From assembly GCA_050260775.1 (NCBI GenBank), contig JBLNCP010000049.1, positions 1-64,000 on the forward strand: a DNA stretch of 64,000 bases. The letters are read 5' to 3'. This stretch comes from CALABS01 sp050260775. Lineage in GTDB: Bacteria; Pseudomonadota; Alphaproteobacteria; Rhodospirillales; Magnetospirillaceae. The position numbers and the translations under genes are program-made. Below are positions 53,802 to 62,471 of the stretch, in pieces (positions within the stretch are counted from its first letter, which is position 1; each line of letters starts with the position of its first letter). A model generated the notes under the pieces. It did not search any database. It saw only the letters and a program-made list of their open reading frames with translations, and was not told where the DNA came from.

Positions 53802-55994
53802 TCACATGCGGTCGGTGGCGGAGGGAGTGGTGGCTGCGGGAGCCGCCACCCACTTGCGGTCGAAGCCCCATTCGTCGACCAGCCGGCCGGTCTGGCGCCA
53901 ATACTCGGGTTCGCGGGCCTCGGAGGGATCGTCGAGCGCCATCATCTCCACCGACGGGATCCACAGGCAGGCGTAGCCGGCCGCCCGCAGGCGCAGGAAG
54001 AAGTCGGGCCCCTTCCAGTCCGGTCCGACGAAGTCGCGGGCGAAGCCGCCGAGCGCGGTGAACACCCGCTTGGGGATCAGGCAGCATTCGACGGTGCCCG
54101 CCTGCACCGCCACCGGGGCGCTGCCCTCGTCGGGCAGCCAGTGGCGGGCGTAGCCGGCGAAGCGCACCAGGCCGTGACGGTCGGCGAGCGGCGCCATCTT
54201 CTTGCCGGCCCGCTGGCCGGCGAACTTGATGGATTCGTCTTCCCACATCAGGGTCGGGCATACGGCTCCGCCGCCCTCGATGGCCAGCAGGGGCTTGCCC
54301 AGCTGCGACAGCCACCCCTTGCGCCGCGGCAGCACGCCCGGCGACAGGAACAGCAGCAATTCGCCATTAGCATGGGATGCGCCGACTTCCAGGGCCTCGC
54401 AGACATCCATCTCCTCGGGCGAGACCACCAGCTTGCCATAGAGGCCGTAGAAACGGGCGGCACGCTGCAGGCTGGCGCCCAGCACCTGGGCCGAGGCGGC
54501 CGGCGCTACTGCCAGGATCTCGACGTTGACCAACTCGGGATCGACGGCGAAGCGGGCCAGCGTCACGTCGATGTCGGGCATGCCGGCCGGGACCGGGATG
54601 ACCGCGGTGATGCGCGGCTTGCGCTCGGAGCGGCCGAAGGCGCAGGCGACATGCGCCCGCTTGCGCGCCGGCAGCCGGGCCGCGACCGCGCCGACCATCG
54701 GTCCCAATTGGGTGGCGATGACCGCGTGGGCGCCGGCTCCGCGAACGTCGATGCTGGTCAGCATACGGTGCAGCAGAGCCGGCGACGGCTCGGCGACGGC
54801 GAGCGGCAGGAAGGCGGTCTGGTCGTCTTCCAGCACGATCTCCAGGTACCACTGGGCGGCGGGATCGGCGTCGCACGGCACCGACACCAGGAACCCGTGG
54901 GCATCGTCGCCGGCCATGATGATCCCGGCGAACAGCGGGTCGCGGCCATAGCCGTCCGAGACATCGCGGCGGTCGCTGCGATGCCAGGTTTCGTCGATGC
55001 GCCGGCCGAAGCCCTTGTTGTTGCGCAGGTTGACCGCCACCACCCGGCGCTGCGGGTCCAGCAGCCAGCCGGTGAGGAAGATGCCGGCATCGGGCGCGCC
55101 GACCGCCAGATCGATGGCGGCACGCACCGGCAGCGGCAGGGTCGAGATGGTCTCGGCGCCCTGGAAGCGGGGGGCGCTCAGGCGCTTGACCAGGCGGGCC
55201 GCCGCGGGGTCGTAGCGCAGAACGGAGCGCACCGCGGCCATGTGGCCGGCGGTCTCCTCCTCGGACAGGAAGCGGCGATTCTCGAAAACGTCCATGCGCC
55301 GCCAGGTCTCGCCGGTGCGCAGGTAGGCACGGCGGATGGCGCGCATGTCCACGGGCGCGTTGGGCATCAGGGCGACGATGCCTCGGCCGGCCCCGCCGAG
55401 ATCCGGCCGGTCATAGCAGGCGATGGTCGCCGCCGCCGTGGCCAGCACGTCGGTTTCCAGCATCAGCTCGACCGGCCCGGTCTCCAGGTGCATGGACCAG
55501 CCCTGCAGCACCAGCACGCCGTCGGCTTGCCCGAACAGCTCCAGGTAGCCGTCGAGCGCGGCGGCCCGCTCCAGGAACGCCGACAGGGCGGCGGTGCGCC
55601 GCGGCGTCGGGTTGGCGTTGAGCACGCTCTGCAGGAAGCTCACCAGGGCGGGCTGGCGCTCGATGTGGGCGGCGGCCTCGGCCAGCAGGGGGGCGTAGTC
55701 GAGACCCGGCCGCGGCATGCCGATCTCGTAGCGCACCCGCTTGTTGGGGCTGTTGACCGTCGCGGGGCCGCCCAGGCGCATCACCTCGGGGCCCTCGACG
55801 GCGGCCAGCAGCCAGTGACCGCCTTCCGCCCGCGGCCACGTGCAGGCATGCAGCGTGCCTCCGGGTTGGCCGTTCAGCCGGAATTCGCCGGAGCTGGGCA
55901 GCACCCGGTCGGTCTGGCCGAAGGCCAGCGCAAGGCCGTCGTCGATGAGGGCGGCGACGACGAGTTCCGTCGCGGGCTTGATGGTCTCGGTCAT
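53802..55994 (-). CDS. Large GT2-like protein with N-terminal GW domain, copy B
   Basis: Protein of 730 aa. The first 430 residues hold beta-rich modules, one with the phrase GIFLTGWLLDPQRRVVAVNLRN near residue 300. The C-terminal part (about 455-710) is a GT2/GT-A-like fold (ITAVIPVPAGMPDIDVTLARFAVD, GELLLFLSPGVLPRRKGWLSQL, LGGFARDFVGPDWKGPDFFLRLRAAGY). The canonical DxD is replaced by a SPG-type segment, so catalysis is uncertain. It is paralogous to the 746-aa protein at 58090-60330. It begins 9 bp after the copy-A GT4 gene. Confidence 0.75.
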   Translation of the reverse strand: MTETIKPATELVVAALIDDGLALAFGQTDRVLPSSGEFRLNGQPGGTLHACTWPRAEGGHWLLAAVEGPEVMRLGGPATVNSPNKRVRYEIGMPRPGLDYAPLLAEAAAHIERQPALVSFLQSVLNANPTPRRTAALSAFLERAAALDGYLELFGQADGVLVLQGWSMHLETGPVELMLETDVLATAAATIACYDRPDLGGAGRGIVALMPNAPVDMRAIRRAYLRTGETWRRMDVFENRRFLSEEETAGHMAAVRSVLRYDPAAARLVKRLSAPRFQGAETISTLPLPVRAAIDLAVGAPDAGIFLTGWLLDPQRRVVAVNLRNNKGFGRRIDETWHRSDRRDVSDGYGRDPLFAGIIMAGDDAHGFLVSVPCDADPAAQWYLEIVLEDDQTAFLPLAVAEPSPALLHRMLTSIDVRGAGAHAVIATQLGPMVGAVAARLPARKRAHVACAFGRSERKPRITAVIPVPAGMPDIDVTLARFAVDPELVNVEILAVAPAASAQVLGASLQRAARFYGLYGKLVVSPEEMDVCEALEVGASHANGELLLFLSPGVLPRRKGWLSQLGKPLLAIEGGGAVCPTLMWEDESIKFAGQRAGKKMAPLADRHGLVRFAGYARHWLPDEGSAPVAVQAGTVECCLIPKRVFTALGGFARDFVGPDWKGPDFFLRLRAAGYACLWIPSVEMMALDDPSEAREPEYWRQTGRLVDEWGFDRKWVAAPAATTPSATDRM

Positions 55995-56003
55995 GGGAAC
56001 TCC

Positions 56004-57278
56004 TTACTCGGCGGCGGCGGGGAGGGCGGGCCGCGCCCGGTCATAGGCGGCGAGGTGGGCGGCGGCGGTCTCCGCCATGGTGGGGATGGCGGGAATGCCG
56101 GCCAGCAGCCGCTCCCACAGCCCGTCCTCGGTGATGGCGCGGCGCATGGTCTCTGCCAGGCTGACCGGATCGCCGGCCCGGAAGTGCAGGCCTGAGACCC
56201 CGTCGGTGACCGCTTCGGCCATGCCGCCCAGGCCGCTGCAGATCACCGGCCGCATGTGCTGGAACGCCTCCTGGATGACCAGGGGCGCGTTCTCCCACCA
56301 CACCGACGGCATCACCACCCAATCGACGCTGCTCATCAGCCCCGACATCTCGGCGGCGGTGTAGGGGCCGCGGTGCTGGGCCTCGGGCTGCGCATCGTGC
56401 AGGCGGTCGGCGAAATCGGCCTTGAACGCATCGCTCTGGAAGGGGGTGCCGCCATGGATCGCCAGCGAGAAGTCCAGCCCGTCCTGCTTGAGGATGCGGG
56501 CGGCCTCCAGGGCAACGTTGACGCCCTTGAACGGGCTCAGATTGCCAAAATAGCCGAAGGCGTTGCGGCGACCGTCCGGGCTCTTGCGTAGCGGACGCGG
56601 CCCGCAATCGGGGCGGCCGTTGCGGATGACCTCGATGCGGTGGGGCTCGAGGCCCCAGGCGACGTAGCGGTCGCGCAGGAACGCGCTGGGGGCGATGAAG
56701 CCGTCGACCAGCGAGAACAGCGTCTTCAGATGCTTCTCGCGCAGCACGAAATTGATGGTCGAGCGTTCCGGGAAGCAGCGGCGGCAGGCATCGGGCGACG
56801 CCCCGCGGCAGAGTTCCATGCTGCCCGCCTTCACCATCTGCCCGTGGTTGGCGCAGATGGCGTAGTAGTCGTGCAGGGTGAAGACGATCCGGCACTCGGG
56901 CAGCAGGCGGCGGACCAGGAACAGCGCCTCGGCCCCCACCAGCAGGGCGTGGTGGAAATGGACCACGTCGGGCTTGAACGACAGCAGCAGCTGGGTGAGG
57001 TCCGGCACCACCCCGTGCAGGTCGATCTGCGACAGGTGGAAATGGTCGAAATGCCCGGCCCACAGGATCACTTCATCGGCCGAGCGGCCGATGGTCTGGA
57101 AGTTGGTGCCCGGCTTCTGCTCGCGGTGGACGGTGTTGGTGCAGGCGAGAAACATCGTCTCGACCTCGCCGGTGGCCTTCATGGCGCCGAACAGGTCGTG
57201 GGCGAAGATCTCGCTGCCGCCGGGGTGCAGCTCGGGATGATTGTGGGCGACGAACAGGACGCGCAGGCGGCGGCTCAT
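56004..57278 (-). CDS. GT4-family glycosyltransferase, copy A of a tandem pair
   Basis: GT-B enzyme of 424 aa that begins VLFVAHNHPELHPGGSEIFA. It has the same cysteine cluster as its paralogue (LCRGASPDACRRCFP), the FGYFGNLSPFKGVNVALEAA donor-domain start and the WWENAPLVIQEAFQHMRPVI active-site segment. The ATG at 57278 overlaps the end of the methyltransferase gene (ATGA). It is followed 9 bp later by the 730-aa GT2-like gene. The shared Cys cluster suggests a zinc site in this GT4 group. The sugar is unknown. Confidence 0.88.
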   Translation of the reverse strand: MSRRLRVLFVAHNHPELHPGGSEIFAHDLFGAMKATGEVETMFLACTNTVHREQKPGTNFQTIGRSADEVILWAGHFDHFHLSQIDLHGVVPDLTQLLLSFKPDVVHFHHALLVGAEALFLVRRLLPECRIVFTLHDYYAICANHGQMVKAGSMELCRGASPDACRRCFPERSTINFVLREKHLKTLFSLVDGFIAPSAFLRDRYVAWGLEPHRIEVIRNGRPDCGPRPLRKSPDGRRNAFGYFGNLSPFKGVNVALEAARILKQDGLDFSLAIHGGTPFQSDAFKADFADRLHDAQPEAQHRGPYTAAEMSGLMSSVDWVVMPSVWWENAPLVIQEAFQHMRPVICSGLGGMAEAVTDGVSGLHFRAGDPVSLAETMRRAITEDGLWERLLAGIPAIPTMAETAAAHLAAYDRARPALPAAAE

Positions 57279-58093
57279 GCCCCGCCCTCCCGGACGAACA
57301 CCGCCAGGTCCTGGTAATTGGGGGTCTTGCGCCCGCTCCAGTGGCCGTAGCGGACCGGCGTGGCGATGGTCATGCCTGCGTCCCTGAACAAGGACATCAG
57401 CCAGGGTTCGTCGAAGGCGACGGCGGCGCCGGGATGGCTCTCGTCCGCCTGGTATTCCGGGCCGGCCGCCTCGGGGTCGAAGGCCAGACGGCGGTCGCCC
57501 TTGCGCAGGCCGTCGCGGGCCTCGTCGTTCATCAGGAATAGGCTGAGGAAGCAGCGTCCTTTGGGCCGCAGCACGCGGGCGATCTCGGCGGCATAGGCGG
57601 CGGTGGTGGCGGCGTCCAGGTGGGTGAGCACCGAGGTCAGCAGGACGAAGTCGAAGCTGTTGTCCTCGAACGGCAGGGCCACCGCGGGGGCCGCGATGGT
57701 GCCGGCCGGGTTGTAGACCGGGTTGGCGCAGTCGAGGTGATGGAAGCGGAAATTGCGATAGACCGGGGTGATGGCCGACTGGCACCACTCGATCCCCTCG
57801 CGCACGATGTCGACGCCGTCGTAGCTTCCGGCGTCCACGTTCAGCCACTGGGTCAGCGGCAGCGCCATGCGCCCGATGCCGCAGCCGATCTCCAGCACGC
57901 GGTCGGTGGGGGCGAGCCGGCCCAGGCGGACGAAGTGGCGCAGGAATTCGCCGCCGATCGACCGGAAGTCGCCGTCGCCGACGAAGTTCTTCTCGGAGGG
58001 CGGAGTTGGCATGAAGCGGTTGGCGGCGTAGGCGCGGGCGACGGTGATCACGTCGGGGGGCTGGATACCCTTGAGCAGGGTGATCGAGTTCAT
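57275..58093 (-). CDS. SAM-dependent methyltransferase
   Basis: Class I methyltransferase of 272 aa. The SAM-binding motif is VLEIGCGIGRMALPL, followed by YDGVDIVREGIEWC, the acidic FDFVLLTSVLTHLD and EIARVLRPKGRCFLSLF. The N-terminal extension (MNSITLLKGIQPPDVITVAR) precedes the fold. It lies inside the glycan operon, overlapping both neighbours by ATGA, so it probably methylates a sugar, perhaps to cap or decorate the glycan. Protein methylation cannot be excluded. The start at 58093 has a GGAG site. Confidence 0.88.
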   Translation of the reverse strand: MNSITLLKGIQPPDVITVARAYAANRFMPTPPSEKNFVGDGDFRSIGGEFLRHFVRLGRLAPTDRVLEIGCGIGRMALPLTQWLNVDAGSYDGVDIVREGIEWCQSAITPVYRNFRFHHLDCANPVYNPAGTIAAPAVALPFEDNSFDFVLLTSVLTHLDAATTAAYAAEIARVLRPKGRCFLSLFLMNDEARDGLRKGDRRLAFDPEAAGPEYQADESHPGAAVAFDEPWLMSLFRDAGMTIATPVRYGHWSGRKTPNYQDLAVFVREGGA

Positions 58094-60330
58094 TCGGCGG
58101 CTCCGGCAAGCAGGGGGTGGTCGTCGTTGGAGGCGTCGCCCGTCGGCGGGCACAGGCGCTCCATGAGGTCCGACCAGCGTGAGGAATGGAGGCGGCGGTT
58201 GTAGGCGCAGGCGATGCCGCGCATGTAGCCGGCGTGCTTCTGGATCGACTGGCGCTCCAGGTGAAAGAGTTCGGCCGTCGGCTGGTAGCGGATGTCGAAC
58301 CCGAGGGCGCGCACCTTGAGGCAGAGATCCGAATCTTCGTAATCGCCGATGACGTAGTCCTCGCAGAAGCCCCCGACGCGGTTAACCAGTTCGGTCGGCA
58401 ACAGGATGGCCGCCCCGGTCACCGCCGGTACCGAGCGGGCGACACAGGCCGGCTGGTAGTCGCGCGGCATGCCCTTGTGGAAATGCTGGTTCAGCCAAGC
58501 CCCGCGCAGGTCGCGGCCGAAGAACATGCCGGCGTGCTGGAGCGACTGGTCGTCGAACAGCAGCTTGGGTCCGACGGCGCCGACCCGGGGATCGGCCAGC
58601 TCGGCGAGCAGCGGCTCCAGCCAGCCGGGACGGTCAGGGATCACGTCGGAATTGAGGAACAGCGTCGCCGGCCCCCGGGCAGCGCGGCCGCCGGTGTTGC
58701 AGGCTGACGAGAAGCCGTAGTTGGCGCTCTGGACCAGCAGGGTCATCGGAACGCCGTAGAGGGCGTGCAGGCCGAGCAGCAGGTGCTCGCATTCGTCGCG
58801 CTGCTCGGGCGAGTCCAGCACGTAGATCAGCTCGACATCGGCCAGCGAGCGGTCGACGGCGAAGGCCGAGATCTGGAAGCGCAGGAAGTCCAGCACGCGA
58901 TAGAGCGGGACCACGATGGTGGCGCGAGGGCGGGCGACCGGCGTGCCGAACTCGATCCGCTCGGGCTCGCGCCGCGTGGCCATGGTCGCCGCATGCAGGG
59001 CGGCCACCGCCGGCCCGATGCAGCAGTCGAGCGCCTCGGGCGAGGCGAAGGTCGGAGGCACCGCGCCCAGCACGGCGTCGCGGGCCTGACGCGGGTCCTG
59101 CGGCGGCAGGGCCGGCACCAGGTCGAGCACGGCGCCCGAACGCAGGTGCAGCTCGAAGCGGTGCTGGCGGCTGGGGGTGCCGCCGGCGAAGTTCGGGACA
59201 TAGGTGGCGAAACCCCAGCGCTCGCCGGTCCGCTCTCCGTACTGGTCGGCGACGTCGGGGCGTGGGAACCGCACCATGGGGGCGCCGAGGTCGCGGCGCT
59301 CGCCGAGGGCGGAGACCGCGTCGATGCGGGCGATCATGTCGTGGGGGTCGCGCAGCCAGCCGGAGACGAACAGCCCCTTGCCATCCGAGAGGGCGAGGTC
59401 GATGTCGGCGCCCAGCGGCCGGCTCTTGGCGAAGACCGCGCGGCGGGGCAGCGGGGCGAGCAGCTGCATCTCGTCGAGGACCGCCGCGGCCTCGGGATGG
59501 GTGGCGCCCCGGGCGGCGAGGCCTGCGGCGATGCAGTCGCGCACCGAGTGGGGCACCGGCGTGCGTTCCAGCCACTCATGCAGGCGAAGGGCCGGCAGGG
59601 CGCCGCGCAGCTCCCGGCAGGCCACGGCGCCGTCGGCGGCGAACAGGACGATCCGCGCACCCTCGGCGCAGTCGTCCAGCATCAGATGGAAGGGCGTCTG
59701 TCCGTTGCGGCTGCCGGACGGGTCGGATACCGGGCGGGCGGCCACGGCCCGGACCCGCGACCGCTCGACCACCAGGGCGCGCACGATCTCGCCGCCGTCG
59801 GCGGGAAGGGCGCCTTGCGCAAGGGTCAGTCCGCGCGCGGCCTCGATCACCGGCACCAGGGGCGCCGGTTCCGGGAACAGCTCGGCCAGCAGGGCACCTG
59901 CCACGGCGGCGAAGCGCCGCTCGTCCCGCTGGGCGAAGGCGGCGCGGCAGAATTCCAGCACGCAGGACAGCACCTTGGCCTGCGAGGCCGGGGCCAGCCC
60001 GCCGACCAGCTGGCCGGCGTCGAATTCCTGGGCGCCGTGGCCCGGGGCCTCGGCTACGGGCGTGCCCTGCGACGAGAAGGTCAGCGCATCACCGCGCTGG
60101 GCGGCCGGCCAGCGCAGGGCGACCAGGGTGCGGGTGCCGCCCCAGGTGGTGGCCAGCGTCAGCGAGGCCTGGGTTCGGGGGACGGGCTTGCCGGCGGCCG
60201 CCACGTCCACGCGATGGGGCGCCCGCTGGGAAGGCCGTGCCGGAACGGCATCGTCCCAGACGGCGAGCACGGCATCGCCGACCAGGGCATGAATACGGGG
60301 GGTGGCAACGTCCGGACGATCGTCCTGCAT
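58090..60330 (-). CDS. Large GT2 glycosyltransferase with N-terminal GW domain, copy A
   Basis: Protein of 746 aa. The first 440 residues are beta-rich, with the GLFVSGWLRDPHDMIARID phrase near residue 315. The C-terminal half is an intact GT2 domain (about 470-700): ATIVVPLYRVLDFLRFQISAF, VELIYVLDSPEQ, ANYGFSSACNTGGRAARG, the metal-site region LFLNSDVIPDRPGW and GDYEDSDLCLKVRALGF with the ED catalytic pair. It is the first gene after the RTX gene and its hairpin. It overlaps the methyltransferase gene by ATGA. The sugar is unknown. Confidence 0.85.
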   Translation of the reverse strand: MQDDRPDVATPRIHALVGDAVLAVWDDAVPARPSQRAPHRVDVAAAGKPVPRTQASLTLATTWGGTRTLVALRWPAAQRGDALTFSSQGTPVAEAPGHGAQEFDAGQLVGGLAPASQAKVLSCVLEFCRAAFAQRDERRFAAVAGALLAELFPEPAPLVPVIEAARGLTLAQGALPADGGEIVRALVVERSRVRAVAARPVSDPSGSRNGQTPFHLMLDDCAEGARIVLFAADGAVACRELRGALPALRLHEWLERTPVPHSVRDCIAAGLAARGATHPEAAAVLDEMQLLAPLPRRAVFAKSRPLGADIDLALSDGKGLFVSGWLRDPHDMIARIDAVSALGERRDLGAPMVRFPRPDVADQYGERTGERWGFATYVPNFAGGTPSRQHRFELHLRSGAVLDLVPALPPQDPRQARDAVLGAVPPTFASPEALDCCIGPAVAALHAATMATRREPERIEFGTPVARPRATIVVPLYRVLDFLRFQISAFAVDRSLADVELIYVLDSPEQRDECEHLLLGLHALYGVPMTLLVQSANYGFSSACNTGGRAARGPATLFLNSDVIPDRPGWLEPLLAELADPRVGAVGPKLLFDDQSLQHAGMFFGRDLRGAWLNQHFHKGMPRDYQPACVARSVPAVTGAAILLPTELVNRVGGFCEDYVIGDYEDSDLCLKVRALGFDIRYQPTAELFHLERQSIQKHAGYMRGIACAYNRRLHSSRWSDLMERLCPPTGDASNDDHPLLAGAAE

Positions 60331-60364
60331 ACCGGGCGGGTTCCTGTGGGAAAGGAAAATGGAG

Positions 60365-60393
60365 GGGCGCCGCCCGCCTGGGGCGGGGGCGCC
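60365..60393 (-). terminator. Hairpin between the RTX gene and the glycosyltransferase operon
   Basis: A GC-rich inverted repeat (GGGCGCC with GGCGCCC outside, CCCGCC with GGCGGG inside) lies 8 bp after the RTX stop codon on the minus strand. It is followed there by CCTCCATTTTCCTTT, a T-rich tract. It reads as an intrinsic terminator or attenuator lying between the RTX stop and the start of the next gene, 35 bp further on. Confidence 0.65.
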
Positions 60394-60400
60394 CGTTCAC

Positions 60401-61030
60401 TCAGTGGATGACGAAGAAGGCGTTGGGATCGTGGTGGACGTCGTCGGCCGACACGCCGACCAGGGTGACGGTGTGGCCCTGGCCGAGATCGACGACCGCG
60501 TTGCCGTGGGCGTCCTGGCCGACATGGTTGGTGAGGTCGGCCGCCTTCTCGACCGCGAGGCCGTTGATGTTGCGGGCGATCTGCAGGATGTCCTGGCCCT
60601 TCTGGAAGTCGAGCACCACGTCCTGGCCGCTGCCGCTGTTGAACACGAAGGTGTCGTGCCCCTTGTTGCCGGTCAGCATGTCGTTGCCGGCGTCGCCGGA
60701 CAGCACGTCGTCGCCCTTGCCGCCGACCAGGATGTCGTTGCCGGCGCTGCCGGCCAGGGCGTCGGCGCCGTGCTTGCCCAGCATCAGATCGTTGCCGTCG
60801 GTGCCGGTCAAATGATCGTTGCCGTGGCCGCCGATGACAGCATTCTTCGAACCGCTGAAAATGTCATTCGAGCTGTCGCCGAAATAATCATGGGAAAGGC
60901 GGGCTTGGAAAATCGCATCGTCTTTGCCATGACCATCGAACATGTGATCGGTATTGCCGTGACCGGCCCAACCGGGCTGGTGGGTACCGATATTGTCGTG
61001 GCCGTAGGCTCCCCCGTGCAGCGTTGCCAT
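60401..61030 (-). CDS. Small RTX calcium-binding protein, type I secretion substrate
   Basis: Protein of 209 aa with about seven nonapeptide RTX repeats (residues 67-130; GGHGNDHLT, GSAGNDILV, GGKGDDVLS, GDAGNDMLT), which bind Ca2+ outside the cell. The N-terminal 65 residues are rich in Gly, His, Asn and Asp (GHGNTDHMFDGHGKDDAIF) and have no known fold. The C-terminal 70 residues (FVFNSGSGQDVVLDFQKGQD and the end NAFFVIH) are typical of RTX proteins carrying an uncleaved secretion signal. There is no Sec signal. The ATG at 61030 follows AAAGGATAA. The type I exporter is encoded in the same strand and cluster. It may be a surface or glycan-anchoring protein. Confidence 0.9.
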   Translation of the reverse strand: MATLHGGAYGHDNIGTHQPGWAGHGNTDHMFDGHGKDDAIFQARLSHDYFGDSSNDIFSGSKNAVIGGHGNDHLTGTDGNDLMLGKHGADALAGSAGNDILVGGKGDDVLSGDAGNDMLTGNKGHDTFVFNSGSGQDVVLDFQKGQDILQIARNINGLAVEKAADLTNHVGQDAHGNAVVDLGQGHTVTLVGVSADDVHHDPNAFFVIH

Positions 61031-61235
61031 TTATCCTTTACTCCCTCGGGTTTGTTGGTCGGCCAAGTACTACTTTATTGCTAGCTCCAAGGGGGGTGGC
61101 AAAAAGTGGCCCTGCCGTGACCGAGAAAGGACCCGTTGCACCATCGGGGGGGGCCGAAGCGCTTCGGGATGAGGTTTCCTCCGCCTTAACTCCCCGGGCG
61201 CTACCCCGGCCGCTTGGGCTTGTAGAGGAGGTCGC

Positions 61236-62471
61236 GTGAAGCGGAACGCACGGGTGTTGCTGGGACTGGGGCTGGTCGGTCTGGGGGGCTGGGCGGTGAT
61301 GCCCGGGATGATCCATCCGATCAGCACCGACGCGATGGTCAACGCCGAGGTCGTCACCCTGCGTGCCCCGGTCGAAGGCCAGCTCCAGGTGCCGGGGACA
61401 CTGGCGGTGGGCGAGCGGGTGGCGACCGGCGACACGGTGGCTTGGGTGCGGGCCATCCGTCCCGAGACCGTCCGGCGCGATGGTCTGGCTCTCGATCTCG
61501 CCGGCCAGCGCCGGCTCGTCGAAGCGCTGGCTGAGGAAGATGCCAGCCTGGCCAGGCTCGAACAGGAACTGACCGCCCGCAGCCAGGACTACCGCGCCGC
61601 CGCCCGCCGCCGCCTGGGCCTGGCCGAGACCGAGGCGGCCGCCCGCCTTCGCGCCGCCGAGGCGAACTACAGCCGCCTTGCCGCCGAACTGAACCGCAAG
61701 CAGGTGCTGCTGGCCAAGGATCTGGTCGCGCCGGTGGCGGTGGAAGCGGCGCGGGCTGACGAGAGGGCGGCCAAGGCCGAGGTCGATGCCGGGCGCGCCG
61801 AACTGGCCCGCGTCGCCGCCGAGGCCGCGGCGGTGCGCAAGGGCGCCTTCGTGGTCGGCGGCAGCGACGTGTCCCCGTATTCCGACCAGCGCCGCGACGA
61901 GTTGCGCATCAAGCGCGCCGCCCGCGCCGTCGAGGCGGCGCAGGCCCGGATCCGGGTGGGCGAGCTCACCCGCCAGCTGCAGGCCGAGGAAGCCCAGGCG
62001 GCCAAGCTCTCCAGCGCCAAACTGGCCGCCCCCGTCACCGGCGTGGTCTGGCAGCGCTTCGCCGCCGAGGGCGACACCGTGCGGCCGGGGGACCCGGTGG
62101 TGGGCCTGGTCGACTGCAAATCCCTGTTCCTGACCGCGGTGCTGCCCAAGCGCTATTTCGCCGACCTCAAGGCCGGCGACCAGGCCACCGCCCGCCTCTC
62201 GGGAGTGGCCGAGCCGGTGAAGGCGGTCATCCAGTCGGTGCGCGCCGGCGGAGGCGCCCAGGCCAACGGGGCGGCCGCGGTGAGTCCCGGTGCCGAAGAG
62301 GGGCGGGATGTGGTGATCACCCTGGCGGTCCACGACCGGCGGCTGGGCAACCGGTCCGACAACCTCTGCCAGGTCGGGCAGCACGCCACGGTGACCTTCG
62401 CGACGCCGGCCCTCAAGCCGCTGGTCGATGCGGTCGCCGACGCCATCCCCGGGAGCGATGGTGCTTCCTGA
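61236..62471 (+). CDS. Membrane-fusion protein paired with a glycan synthase
   Basis: HlyD-like protein of 411 aa with one N-terminal helix (LLGLGLVGLGGWAVMPG), a lipoyl half-motif (LRAPVEGQLQVPGTLAVGERV), a long alpha-hairpin (about 85-255) and the second half (KLAAPVTGVVWQRFAAEGD). The barrel domain has an inserted variable loop (RAGGGAQANGAAAVSPG). The GTG start at 61236 has AGGAGG upstream. Its last 14 bp overlap the start of a BcsA-like synthase. This order and pairing resembles bgsB-bgsA (mixed-linkage beta-glucan) and alg44-like systems, where the fusion protein guides the polymer through the periplasm. Confidence 0.85.
   Translation: MKRNARVLLGLGLVGLGGWAVMPGMIHPISTDAMVNAEVVTLRAPVEGQLQVPGTLAVGERVATGDTVAWVRAIRPETVRRDGLALDLAGQRRLVEALAEEDASLARLEQELTARSQDYRAAARRRLGLAETEAAARLRAAEANYSRLAAELNRKQVLLAKDLVAPVAVEAARADERAAKAEVDAGRAELARVAAEAAAVRKGAFVVGGSDVSPYSDQRRDELRIKRAARAVEAAQARIRVGELTRQLQAEEAQAAKLSSAKLAAPVTGVVWQRFAAEGDTVRPGDPVVGLVDCKSLFLTAVLPKRYFADLKAGDQATARLSGVAEPVKAVIQSVRAGGGAQANGAAAVSPGAEEGRDVVITLAVHDRRLGNRSDNLCQVGQHATVTFATPALKPLVDAVADAIPGSDGAS

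Noticed and set aside
61095..61125. Possible sigma-54 promoter (GGGCCACTTTTTGCC on the minus strand) upstream of the RTX gene
   Set aside because: GG and GC are spaced correctly, but most other consensus positions (TGGCACG, TTGCA) do not match. Too weak to support.
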